A DNA stretch of 64,000 nt from Tetrastigma voinierianum (Eukaryota; Streptophyta; Magnoliopsida; Vitales; Vitaceae), in contig JAEQBH010004551.1 of the NCBI GenBank assembly GCA_016808115.1, positions 62,001-126,000 of the forward strand. The letters run 5' to 3'. The position numbers and the translations under genes are program-made. Numbering within the stretch: the first letter of the stretch is position 1; every line of letters begins with the position of its first letter. Below are positions 33,901-44,035 of the stretch, in pieces. The notes beneath the pieces were generated by a model. That model ran no database searches and was not told the origin of the DNA. It saw only the letters and a list, made by a program, of their open reading frames with translations.

Positions 33901-36900
33901 CCTTCAATGCGCCGAATTTTCTTCACACTTTGCCTTTGTTTTCTCATTGATTCTTGGGAATTTGGTTGATGATTTGAGACTTGAATTCAAGCTTCATGAT
34001 TCATCCTTTGTATTGAGATTGAACTCCAAAGTGTGCAAAGCCTACAAAACAACCAAAAATACCCTCTATTAGCATAAGTGTTACTAAGAAGACTAGAACA
34101 CTTCGATTGGCATAAATGACATGATTAGTGCACAAAAAGCACTCAAAACCTATCTAATATAGGGTTCAAAATAGCACTTTTTGGGCACTAATCAATATCT
34201 CCACTTGATCAGCTTCCATATAGTGGGCAAGATTAAGCCCGACTATGACAACTTCGTACTCGGCCTCGTTATTGGAGGTTTGAAATCTGAATCTGAGTGT
34301 GTATTCCACATTAATCCGTCAGGAGGGTTAGAATCGGGACAGCACACCGCTTCCTTGGGGTGGCGGCCCCCATCTCTGAACAACCTCGGATCAGATGAGT
34401 CGGGCGTTAATTAGATAGTTGTTAAGTTTGTGCCCTTGTGATAATCTGCTAAAACCTGCCCTTTGACTCCTGTCCTCAGCTTGTATATGATGTCGAACTC
34501 ACTGAGCTCTATGACCCATTTTATCAATCTTCTCGAGGTTTCTAGCTTGTGCAATATCTGTTTTATTGGGTGTTCTGTTAGGATTTCGATGGTGTGAGTC
34601 TGGAATTATGGTCAAAGCCTTCTGGTAGTGGTTACCAACGCTAGGACTAATTTCTCCATCTTTGGATACCTTTCCTCCGCTCCCCCTCTCGAGGCTCGAG
34701 CTGCGATGATGTGGAAATAGGGTATCGTATTCTATCTCGCTCTTTGACGGCTGACTAGTTGAAATCTGAAACGACCAAATAAAGGGTAAGGAGTTCTCCC
34801 TCGGAAGGGCTCACCAGGACGGGAGGGGAGCTCAGGTAAGTCTTTAGCGCAGAGAACGTCTCTTCGCATTGGGTGTCCCAATGGAAAGCCTTTTTCAGAA
34901 CCTGAAAGAACGACAGACATTTGTCACTGGATCTAGATACAAAGCGGCTCAGAGCAACTATTCTCCCAATTAAAAGGCTGAATTTCTTTGGTGTTCGAAG
35001 GCGGTTGCATGTCTAGCGCGGCTTTTATCTTATCTGGATTTGCCTCTATTCCTCGGCCGTTGACTATGAAACCTAAGAATTTTCCGATTGAGGCTCCAAA
35101 GGCACATTTGGTCGGATTTAGCTTCATGTTATAGTCCTTCAGGACCTGGAATGACTCAGCTAGGTGGGCTACGTGGAGATCGGCCTTAACTGACTTCACC
35201 AGCATGTCATCTATATACACGTTCCAATATGCTTTTGAAACATTTTGTTTACTAGCCTCTGATAAGTGGCCCCAGCGTTCTTCAACCCGAAAGGCATCAC
35301 CTGGTAACAATAAGTACCCTGCCCCGTCACAATTGAGGTCTTCTCTTGATCGCTATGGTCCATTATGATCTGATTATATCCTGAGAAAGCATCCATGAAG
35401 TTGAGAAGCTCGTGTCCAGCTATGGCGTCCACTATAAGGTTGATCCGAGGTAGGGGAAAGCTGTCTTTAGGACAGGATCTGTTGACATCGGTGAAGTCAA
35501 TGCAGAGCCGCCACTTTCCATTTTCCTTTTGGCGAGGGTACATTAACAACCCGATCGAGTGTGCTTCTCGGATAGCTTTGGCTTGGAGGAGTTTGTTAAC
35601 CTCTTCATTGATCGCCTTCTGCCTTTCTGAGGCGAAGCTCCTTCTTTTTTGTTTGATAGGTTTGAAGGAGAGTGATGTTAAACTGTGTGTATTCTTAACG
35701 GGGTCAATTCCTCCCATATCCTCCTGCTTCCAGGCGAATACATCTATATTTTGTTTTAAGAAGTAGATAAGGAGGTCCCTGACGTCTTTGGCCAATCTGG
35801 ATCCGATGTAGACGAGATGTTCCAGCTGATCGTCGAGTTGTATCAGTTCTAGTTCTTCTGAGGGCGTAGGTCGGATGCCTACCTCATCTCTCATGTCGAG
35901 CTCGTCCATGTAGATCTTTGCTACGACTTGCTTCATTGATCGCAGAGTAGCATTCCTTGGCGCTGTGCGTTTCCTCGAACCATTCTATCCATTCGTGGTA
36001 GAATTTGATAACCATATGATGGCGGAAGGATGGTATACGACATTGAGGAGGGTAAAAACTTTTTTTGCTTGATAGAATGTTATGGTGACCGGGGCATCAC
36101 TATGAGGAACTCACCGTTGTTGTGGCCCTGGCATGGGGATCTCCCAAAGTGAGCACCAATTGTATTGACCCCAGGGGCAGCACTCTTTCTCAGGAGAATC
36201 CTCGCGGTGGGCGTGGCCGGTTTTTAGTTTCTCCTTAGTGCCCGTTTATCGAGAGAAATTTGTGAAGATGATGTCATTTAAACTCGTTGTCGACTAGGAC
36301 CTTGTGTACTGTTTTGTTGGCTATGACGACCCGTCTTACTAGGGGATCGTCATGAGGATGCTGGCAGCTCTCCATGTCGGAGTCCGAAAAAGTTATGGTG
36401 GTGTCTAGCCGAGGGAGTTTGGATACTGCTTGTATTTCGGTGCCTCGCGTCGATGTTGCGTGAATGAGCCTTCGAGCTGAATTGGGCACCTTTCCCCGCC
36501 GTCCGAATCACATGGTTCTCCTAGGGTTCTTTGGTGTTGAGTTAAATTTGGTTGTGAGGTGTGGGGCGACGCTGTGATCCCGACATACGGGGCCACGAGC
36601 GGCGAAGATGCCGCGTCGGTGGAGTATTGATTTCCTTCCTCGTTTGAATGCAATCATGTTAAGATGTCCATGATCCTATAGGTCGCAATACTTGGTTGAG
36701 TCCCTCTTTGTTGGGTCTGTCTTCATCTAAGATGGCCACCTTAAAAATTTTTCTTGCTGTGTCTCACGTAGGACCTATGAAACCTAGGCTGTTAAGGGTG
36801 GTGCCGGGAGTGGATATCGCTTTGCGGCTCAGGCGAGGAGTGGGCCCCCAGCGGTCCACGCGTTCTTATGGGCTCTTTAAAAGATCGTTATACGTTCTCT

Positions 36901-38014
36901 GTCCCTTCGTGGGGATCTATCCTTGTCTCCTCGCCTTTTGGGGCTTCGTTCTCTCTTTTCTCTCCCTTGCCTTTCTCAATCTGCGCGGAAGAGTTTTCTT
37001 GCTTAGATAGAAGGGCTTCCTCGCCGTTAATGTATTTATCTACTTTGCTGAGCACCTTGGCCATGCTTGCTTGAGGGTTTTTTGAGATAGAAAACATCAG
37101 GTCTTTCGACTATACGCCCAACCTGACGATGAAAGGGTGGTGGCAAACTTCTCATCTGGGATGTCTACCCTTAACGACTCTGCGTTTAACCTCTGGACGT
37201 AGGACTTCAGGTTCTCCTTTGGGCTCTGCTTTATAGTCAACAAGTGATAGCTCGGCTTCCTGTATGTCCGAGCTCTGATGAAGTGGGAGACGAATGTGAT
37301 GGATAGCTTTCTAAAGGATGAGATTTACGATGGCGGGAGTATGTTGAACTAGGCTAAAGTCGGGCCTTTGAGCCTGATGGCGAAGGCTCTGCATCTAATG
37401 GGGTCCTGGTATCTGTGTAGCCCATCTGATTCTTGTAGGTATTGAGGTGATCTATAGGATCTTTCATTTCGTCGAACGTTTCGATCTGAGGCATTCTGAA
37501 CTTTGTTGGGAGAGGGAAGTGTAGTACCCCGACCATGAACGGGGATTCGGTTTGTTGCACCAAGGCATCCATGGAGAAGGGAGATCGTCCTTTCACAGTT
37601 TCCTTCATGTGGTTGAGCTCTTGTTGAATATCCCGGAAGCGCTGCTCCCACGACCGTTCCCCTATCTCCGGCTGATAAAGGATGGGTCCATTGCCTCTGT
37701 TGTTCCTACCGAGAATCCCTTAATTACGGTCCTCTCTTAGGGGCCCATAAAGTTGCTCACCGTGGTTTCTCGCTCTGCAAATCTAAATGATGTCAGTGTC
37801 TTTCTGATTACTCGGCCATTTGCATTTGTCTGGTGAGTTCCTCCAAGTCTCTCAGCAAAAGCTGGTTGGTAAGACGGAGTGCCTCCACCTCGTCAGTATT
37901 GGCTTGTAGAGTTTCGAGAGCGTCTCTTGAAGGTCGGCTATCTAGGTTGCCTTGCTGGTCTTACGTCCCAGGGGGGTTGGCGTAACTCCTGCTCATGTTT
38001 CGGGTCGATACCAT
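30953..38014 (-). pseudogene. gypsy-2 gag-pol, split by a solo LTR
   Basis: The ATG at 38014 (minus) opens MVSTRNMSRSYANPPG, as in gypsy-1. The gag frames at 37650-36270 include AKVLSKVDKYINGEEALLSK. A protease-like stretch near 36330-36270 keeps RRVVIANKTVHKVLVDNE, with the G-S-S after N changed. RT is the best part, 35936-35211: RQKENGKWRLCIDFTDVNRS, FMDAFSGYNQIIMDHSDQEK, VMPFGLKNAGATYQRLVNKM. It continues at 35220-34933 with YIDDMLVKSVKADLHVAHLA and KLNPTKCAFGASIGKFLGFI. RNase H is cut by the solo LTR: its first half is right of 34200, its second half (CSDCQLVMKQ, VPRAKNTQADALAKLATTSQ) at 32440-32209. Integrase remnants lie near 31500-31180, including TLKTKLESLKGKWVEYLLGV. The stop at 30953-30955 matches gypsy-1. 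Confidence 0.88.
32447..34194 (-). mobile_element. Solo LTR, innermost level of the nest
   Basis: 1748 bp from TGATTCGTGCC to GGGCACTAATCA, with perfect duplications ATATC (32442-32446 and 34195-34199). It separates the halves of gypsy-2 RNase H cleanly, and no internal region or second LTR is present, so it is a solo LTR left by recombination. It is related to the LTR at 58210-59499: the minus-strand blocks CTAAACACCCCTCGGCGATG and GACAACTCAAGAAATGCTTG have close counterparts there. The minus orientation follows from that comparison. It has a 73-nt hairpin at its U3 end (34122-34194) and a cluster of GCGAAA/TTCGC words (33590-33850). Confidence 0.9.
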
Positions 38015-38067
38015 CAATCAGCGAGAATTAGGTTTGTTGTCGAGCAGTCGTTCCTGAATGGCATGAA

Positions 38068-38689
38068 TGATGGTGCTTTTTCTACAAATTTTAAATTTGG
38101 ATCGTCTCGAAGTCGTTGGGCATGCATTGAAATTTGAATCCTTTGTATAACTTTCAGCTTGCATTCAAGGATGGTCAGAAGCGAGGTGCGCCTGCCGGCT
38201 CTTCCATGCCTAAGTTAGTTTCTTTCTTATTGAAAGGAAAGAATTCAACTGTTGATGGCGTTATGATTGCGTACCTTTTTATGGTAGAATGGGTCGGTAT
38301 TTATAGGGAGAAATTGTGGTTACTTTCCTTGTTAGGCGTGTCTGATATCTCTCCCATTAGGTCGGGAGTTTCCTTTTTCCTTTTCATGGACCGACTGTTA
38401 GGGATAATGGAGGAGTCGTGATCATGTAAGATTCTTCTTTCCTAATCCGTGGGGCGCGGATCATGGAGACTGGGTGTTTTCCCTTTTGCATGAGTTTTGG
38501 GCGTATCGCTGATTATTTGAGGCGGGGTGGTCTCAGCTGCGGAGCCACTTGTGTACTTTGGCATGGGTAGGATCTTCTTGTGGGCCGGGCTTCTTGGTTG
38601 GAGTGCATTGCCCCCCAGCTCCCTCATGGGTGGAGAGTGCGGAGGCTTGCGCTCACAGGCCGGTGCACATATTGTTTTCTACCCCATCA
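38068..38689 (-). repeat. gypsy-2 5' LTR
   Basis: 622 bp, from TGATGGTGCTTTTTCTA to TTCTACCCCATCA on the plus strand. Both ends match the complement of the gypsy-1 LTR, which fixes the element borders. Confidence 0.9.
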
Positions 38690-39310
38690 CTTTCTTTTAT
38701 TCCTTTTATCCTTAGATTCCATAGCTAAGTGAGCACTTTCTGTCTTATCACGTTTCAACCTTTCCTTTTCTTGGACATAGTGTGATATGAGCTCATTAGG
38801 AGACCATGTCTCCTTTTTAGCGATTATAGCTCACTTTAGAATTGGTATCTTTGTGTCGGAAGGATATCGAAACCAAATGCCTTAGCTAGTCTTGGGATAA
38901 CTCCAACGAGTGCTCAATTTTGAAGCAGTGTGAGACATTTCCATAATGTACTCCCTTATGTTTCCTTTTCCTACATACCTTATTGAGATAAGTTTTGCCA
39001 AAAGTGTACTTGTTTCAGCCTTTTCTTTTTTGGCAAACGTTTTCTCAATATCCTTAAGAAAACCCTTAGCCGTAGTAATCTATTCGGACATAGTGCCTTG
39101 AAAAGCTTCTGGAATGGCGCGCTTCATGATCATCAAGCTCGTACGGTTTGACCTTTTCCACTTTTCCATCTCCCTCTTTTGGTCTAAGGTACTCTCATGT
39201 GTAAGTGGATCTGGTTGAATTGACTCGTAAGCGAAGATCCAAGTCAGCGACCCGAGAACAATCAAAACGTTCTCTTTCCATGACTTGAAATTAGTGCTAT
39301 TAAGCATTGG
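38690..39310 (-). pseudogene. copia-A gag, 5' and middle part
   Basis: Gag of a copia element (UBN2-type). It opens MLNSTNFKSWKENVLIVLGS at 39307 and continues DQKREMEKWKRSNRTSLMIM and KRAIPEAFQGTMSE to 39080. Further frames end LNELISHYVQEEERLKR-like near 38800-38740 and KDKRNKRK up to the gypsy-2 insertion. Its knuckle end is at 25780-25865, on the other side of the insertion. Stops are present. Confidence 0.85.
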
Positions 39311-40218
39311 AATGGAATTAATATTGGTAGAGAAATTTGCAGCAGAACCAAGAACTAAACAGAGAACAAAAATAAATAAATAAATAAACTAAATTACTCA
39401 CATATACAAAACTATAATATGCAAAATTAATTAATCACAGACAATGATACGACCCCATCACAAGATACCTAGTACAACATTAATATTTAGTCTTTGGACA
39501 TAAACATTAACTTGTAAATGACACCTTGATGTAGTGATCAAACACTGATAATAAAGCATGTCAAACACTAAACCTTTCTTTGGACCGACTTAATGTTCAC
39601 ATTTTATACCGAAGAATTACCACATGTTTACCACCATAGGTGTGTATGCAATTCAGGCCAAACATTAACCTTCCTTTGAGCCGATTAATATTCGCATGAA
39701 TAACATACACACAAAACCTTTTAATATTCAAAATTAAATTAATTTCCACAACAAAGGCTGCTTTGGCAACATATTGTTTTGATTAATTTAATTCTGATAA
39801 TATATCCATAATGCAAAATCTAGATACCCAAATTGTGCATCCAAATTAAGAATTAGGTCATTACAAATCAAACCAGAAATTGTAAATTGAACCCCAAATC
39901 TATTTCCTTATTACCTTAATCTTTAATATACATAAAGCAGTATATTTCTAAATTCTCAATAAAAAAAAAAGGTATATACATATATGTGTAATTCATGTAT
40001 ACCAAACCAAATTACAAATATTGCTAAATTATCAAAGTCATAATACGTAATATGTTCAAGATCTTTAAATCTTGAAATATGTGACGGCTAAAGAAAACCA
40101 TAAAACCATCATATTACAAATTCAATAAAGCCATATTTATATTCAACGGAATCCATAAATAATTTCATGATGAAGATAATAGATTAACTATTCTTGATGA
40201 CCTAATCATGAACCTAGG

Positions 40219-40231
40219 CTCTTATACCACT
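40219..40231 (-). other. copia-A primer-binding site
   Basis: On the minus strand, right after the LTR end, the sequence is AGTGGTATAAGAGCC, one base off the TGGTATCAGAGCC site for initiator-Met tRNA used by most plant copia elements. Confidence 0.75.
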
Positions 40232-40763
40232 TGTTGATAATTGAATATCTTGAAAACTGAGGATCACATTTCATACGGATCCTGATCTTAAAAGCGAGGA
40301 TATGTTCATACGGATCTTTAATCTCTTAAAAAGCAGGATGCATTTCATGCCCGGATCATCCGTATACCAAACAAATAATAGGAAGCATGCACAGATTCTC
40401 CATTGGTAAATCTATCTTTGGAGTCTTGTGGTTTGTCTTCCAAATTAGAATGCACCTCTCAAATCATAGATAATGGGATGTCAAAGAATGGCGTGCTTTT
40501 AATTTGGGACCATAACATCTTTCATTATATAAGTGAAACCTAGGTTTTGAAACAATAGATTTATAATTTCTAGTCGACCCATCATAGAACTAGAAACTAT
40601 GATGCAGATTAACTACATATGAGGTCACACTTAAATTAGATGCATAAAGCCCAAAATACAAACCATATTAGATCGCTGTTGGTGGAACTCTGACCTTATT
40701 TGATAGCCTGTATACACAATTATACACATATAAGCCCATATGATAGATTAAAAATTCCCAACA
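40232..40763 (-). repeat. copia-A 5' LTR
   Basis: 532 bp with the same TGTTGATAATTG and CCCAACA ends as 21575-22112. The two LTRs differ at many scattered sites and small indels. Confidence 0.9.
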
Positions 40764-41157
40764 CTATTATCAATAATAAGTTTTAAAAAATCAACAACAC
40801 ATTTATATAATATTTCAATGAAATTAAAAAGATAAATAAAATAAAAAAACTTACAAAATATTCATCTTCCAATTTTTCCTCTTTTTCCCCCTTTTATCAT
40901 CTTTTCACATAGCTTTTAGGGTTTCCTCCTACCATATTCTACCAAAACACTTTAAAATATATATGTTTAACAAGCCATAAGAAGGCGATAAATTGAAAAA
41001 AAATAAATTGAGTCACAAAACTACTATATTTATTATGATTCTATTTAAGTCTACAATATGGAAGGTTGACCTTTGATTAAAGCCTTGAAGGAAAAAAAAA
41101 TCAATCGGGCCATTGTACCGGTAGGAGGCATTCCTGATTGGATTAAAATTTTGATGG
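40764..41157 (-). mobile_element. Non-autonomous hAT element, 5' part
   Basis: The purine-rich leader with a TTGTAAGTTTTT donor (40840-40935, minus strand) and the following TTGAAATATT...ATATAAA match the hAT element at 2520-2700. So this is a deletion derivative of that family with no transposase. The right terminal repeat was not found. The segment 41040-41157 is not explained by the family and may be filler or another insertion. Confidence 0.5.
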
Positions 41158-41165
41158 TACATGTG

Positions 41166-41740
41166 GAAGTAGACCTCTTGAAGCCTCAAGTGTCCAAGTT
41201 TAAACTTCGCCGAAGGATTAGAAGACTTGAATATGAAGGCATCCATCTTGTTTGCTTTGGTTATGGGTTGTATGGACATAAGATGGACTCTTATCCCTTG
41301 GAGCAAAAAGAACCGATGGCAGAACCGGAGGAGGGGATGGAGAATGACTTGAGCAATATATTAGCTATAAGAGATAAGGAAGTGTTAAGGAAAGATGATA
41401 ACTTTATTAACCCGGAGATCCTGGAAACCTATGGATCATGGATGCTGGCTACATGGAAATCCCGATTTACCCAAAACAAAAAAGATTCCCATAATAAGGA
41501 TGATTCTATGCAAGGGAAAGGAAAGCTCAACGATACCCTTAGCTCTACTTTTGGCAAAAACAATCAAAGAGATTATTCATCCAGATTTGTGTCGCTAAGT
41601 ATGGAGGAGGAGGAGGAGGAGGAGGACACGATACCAAACCATAGTGTAGACAACAACCACCAGAGACTGACTGATAGGTTCAAGAACCCAACACTTCTTC
41701 ACAGCATAGGTAGAGGAGACCAAACATGCAACTGCTAGCA
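41166..41740 (+). pseudogene. LINE ORF1, 3' part with decayed zinc knuckle
   Basis: It continues the DUF4283 protein in phase: EVDLLKPQVSKFKLRRRIRR, LEYEGIHLVCFGYGLYGHKM, DSYPLEQKEP. The knuckle should be CX2CX4HX4C; here the second and fourth ligand positions read Tyr (CFGYGLYGHKMDSY), changes that need only G-to-A transitions. A long low-complexity acidic tail follows (EEEEEEED near 41600-41630), ending near 41738. No endonuclease or RT ORF2 follows, so the LINE is truncated or its 3' part lies elsewhere. Confidence 0.8.
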
Positions 41741-43628
41741 GCATCACATAACTTCCCCACACCGGCCTCCCTTCCAAATGGTAACCAAGAGCTTGGGCCC
41801 ATGGAGGATGCTAGAAGACCAACATTGTAGGATATCGTAAATTTTAAAGGGGTAGAAAAAATATATAATTCTTTTAAAAATTAGAAGAAGGGTATAAGAG
41901 TAATTATCCTATGAAACCCTAAGTATAAATAGAAAATAAAATTGATAAAAATATTTTATTATTCTTTGGATTCTCTATTTCTCCCTGCGTAATCTCTCAT
42001 GACCATAGAACTCATGATGGGGTTTGAGTGAGTTTGAGATGAATTTTATAGATTATTTGGTGATCAAAAAAATATTATTTTCGATTCTTTATAAGGAGTT
42101 GTTTTCTTGTTAAATAAAGCCAAAAAACCTAAGATGTCATATCTAAGGTTGAAGAACTAATTCGAAAGATAAGACCTTTCTCTTATTATTTTTTAGAATT
42201 TTTTTTATGCAGAATTCTTTTAATTTTCGTTAAGTTTATATCAACCTTGAAAAAGTTAGATTTAGATTACATTATATTTCTTTAAAAATAAAATAAAATA
42301 ATGATTGGAAAATATGAGTTTGTGAATTAAAAAAAAAGAAAAAAAAAGTAGTAACCATAAACTTTGAGTTTGTGAATTAAAAAAATAATAATTAAGGGAC
42401 AATTTAACCAAGAAAAAAAAAAGAAGTTGGAGACCATTAGGGAACCATTGTACCAAAAAAAAAAGGAAGTAGGAGACCACATTAAGAAAAAAACAAAAAA
42501 AAATGATATAAGTCGGAATTGCAGGAATGAAATGTGGATATGTGACAAGTAAATTGAAAAGTTAAAAGTGAATCTTGTCACGATTTTTAGTTAAAGGAAA
42601 TTAAAAAACAAAAAGGAACATTTAGTAAAAAGTCAAAAGGGACATATTGTTATGGTTAATATAATTTAATATTAAAAGAAATTGGGTTTAAAAGTCTTTC
42701 ATAAAATAGGCCTGGAAAACTTAATGTGTAGGTAATGATTGATATTGGAAAAAAAATGTTTATAAATATTTAAAAAAAACAAAAAGATAAAGATTTGACA
42801 ATAAATTCTTAGAGAATAATAATAAACAAATATATGACAAGTTTAGAAGCTAAAGTTTTATAAATATATGTATTTGATAAATAATTGAGGATATATTTTT
42901 GGTAATTAGATATTTTCTATGATCTAAGAATTTATTTAAATAATATTGTGATCAAGATAAATATTGAAGAATAATGTGATATAAAATATATTATGATAAT
43001 TATTTTTAGTATAGTAGGTGAATTAATTAAGAATATAAAATAAATAAATATTTGAAATCATATTCGGAAGGAATTCGACTTTTATAAAAGTTTTGAAACT
43101 CATTAATTAAATTATAAATATTTAGGATGTTTAAAATATTATTAGGATTAATAATATTGATATTATGACATTGTTAGGATTCTCAAACCTAAAATTTTAG
43201 GAAAATAATTAATGATGATAACTCCCTCTTATTATGTTAGGGGTGAAGTATTCCTTCGAAATTATTTTAATTAGCTCTTTCATTACTTTAGAATATTCCT
43301 TTGAGGTAAGAGATATTAATACAACTTTTGTAAAATAAAATATTTTATATGTTTTTGCATAAAGATTTTCTATATAGTTTTTTTTTTGAAAAATATATTT
43401 ATTTGTTTTTTATGTAAATTGAATGCGGAAAAGTTTGATTTGTTTTATTCATTTGATTGTCCATAGATCAAATAAGGATTTTGCATGAAAATATTTTGAG
43501 ATTTGTTTTGTTTCTAAAAGAAAATGTGGAGATATGATGTTTTGTGATTAGAATTTTTGAATGAAATATTTGACTCTAGTTAGTTCGGCCATATCAATGA
43601 GAATAATAGTTGACACTATTCAGCTCTT
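41741..43628. other. AT-rich stretch, no gene seen
   Basis: It contains homopolymer A-runs and a short direct duplication of GAGTTTGTGAATTAAAAAAA (42315 and 42366). TATAAATAG near 41930 is a lone TATA-like match with no gene after it. The last bases before 43629 (CTCTT) are the copia-B target site. Confidence 0.4.
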
Positions 43629-43749
43629 TGTTATTTCTACATTAAAATTAAGTGGGTGGCCCTAATAACTAGTATTTAAGCCAAATTAAAAAGAATCACG
43701 ATATCTTTAAGTATTATAAAAGATATTTACCCTTGATAGGTAGGTAAAT

Positions 43750-43875
43750 TATAATAAATGGAATTTATTATAAACGATTATTTATAATAAATATAATTTA
43801 TTATATGAGCAGTTATTTATAATAAATATAATTTATTATAAGACGATTTATTTATAATAAATATAATTTATTATA
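43750..43875 (+). repeat. Four tandem 23-nt palindromes in U3
   Basis: Each unit has perfect 10-base arms TATAATAAAT and ATTTATTATA around three bases (GGA in the first, ATA in the others). Unit starts are 43750, 43783, 43818 and 43853. The 3' LTR keeps the same four at about 51767-51894. Confidence 0.9.
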
Positions 43876-44035
43876 TGAACAGTTATTCGAATTACACGTT
43901 TATAACGGTTTTTGAACGTGTATTCTTGGCCCTCTTCTCCTAACCCGATAGAGTTATATATAGAAACCTTACCATATGCGGTCAAAGCGCTCTTCCATCA
44001 ATTCTGAAAACAGTGCGTATATCAAAGTTTGATAA

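Larger units (their letters stand above)
25871..38689 (-). mobile_element. Ty3/gypsy element gypsy-2 (same family as gypsy-1), minus strand
   Basis: A 12.8 kb insertion in copia-A gag with target duplication CTTTC on both sides (25866-25870, 38690-38694). The right end on this strand, ATTGTTTTCTACCCCATCA, is the complement of the gypsy-1 LTR start. Domain order read leftward matches gypsy-1, with antisense ORF and tandem repeats. It carries a nested 1.75 kb solo LTR (32447-34194) in RNase H, and about 0.7 kb at 30120-30850 that gypsy-1 lacks. Coding is broken. Confidence 0.93.
21575..40763 (-). mobile_element. Ty1/copia retrotransposon copia-A, minus strand, split by gypsy-2
   Basis: The 0.53 kb LTRs (21575-22112 and 40232-40763) run from TGTTGATAATTG to CCCAACA. 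They are flanked by CTCTT and CTATT, a 5-bp duplication with one change. On the minus strand the order is LTR, primer site, gag, PR, INT, RT, RH, polypurine tract, LTR; integrase before RT makes it copia. About 12.8 kb of its length is gypsy-2, inserted between the middle and the zinc-knuckle part of gag, so the element itself was about 6.4 kb. It inserted in the non-coding part of the hAT element. Confidence 0.93.

Noticed and set aside
40219..40231. tRNA gene fragment
   Set aside because: The tRNA-like match is only the length of a primer-binding site and is directly next to an LTR.
41928..41940. TATAAATAG as a host promoter
   Set aside because: No coding region or transcript-like feature follows; the surroundings are AT-rich, so a chance match is likely.
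42262..42581. Hydrophobic Phe/Leu-rich frames
   Set aside because: They are translations of T-rich sequence on the minus strand, with no real membrane-protein features beyond composition.
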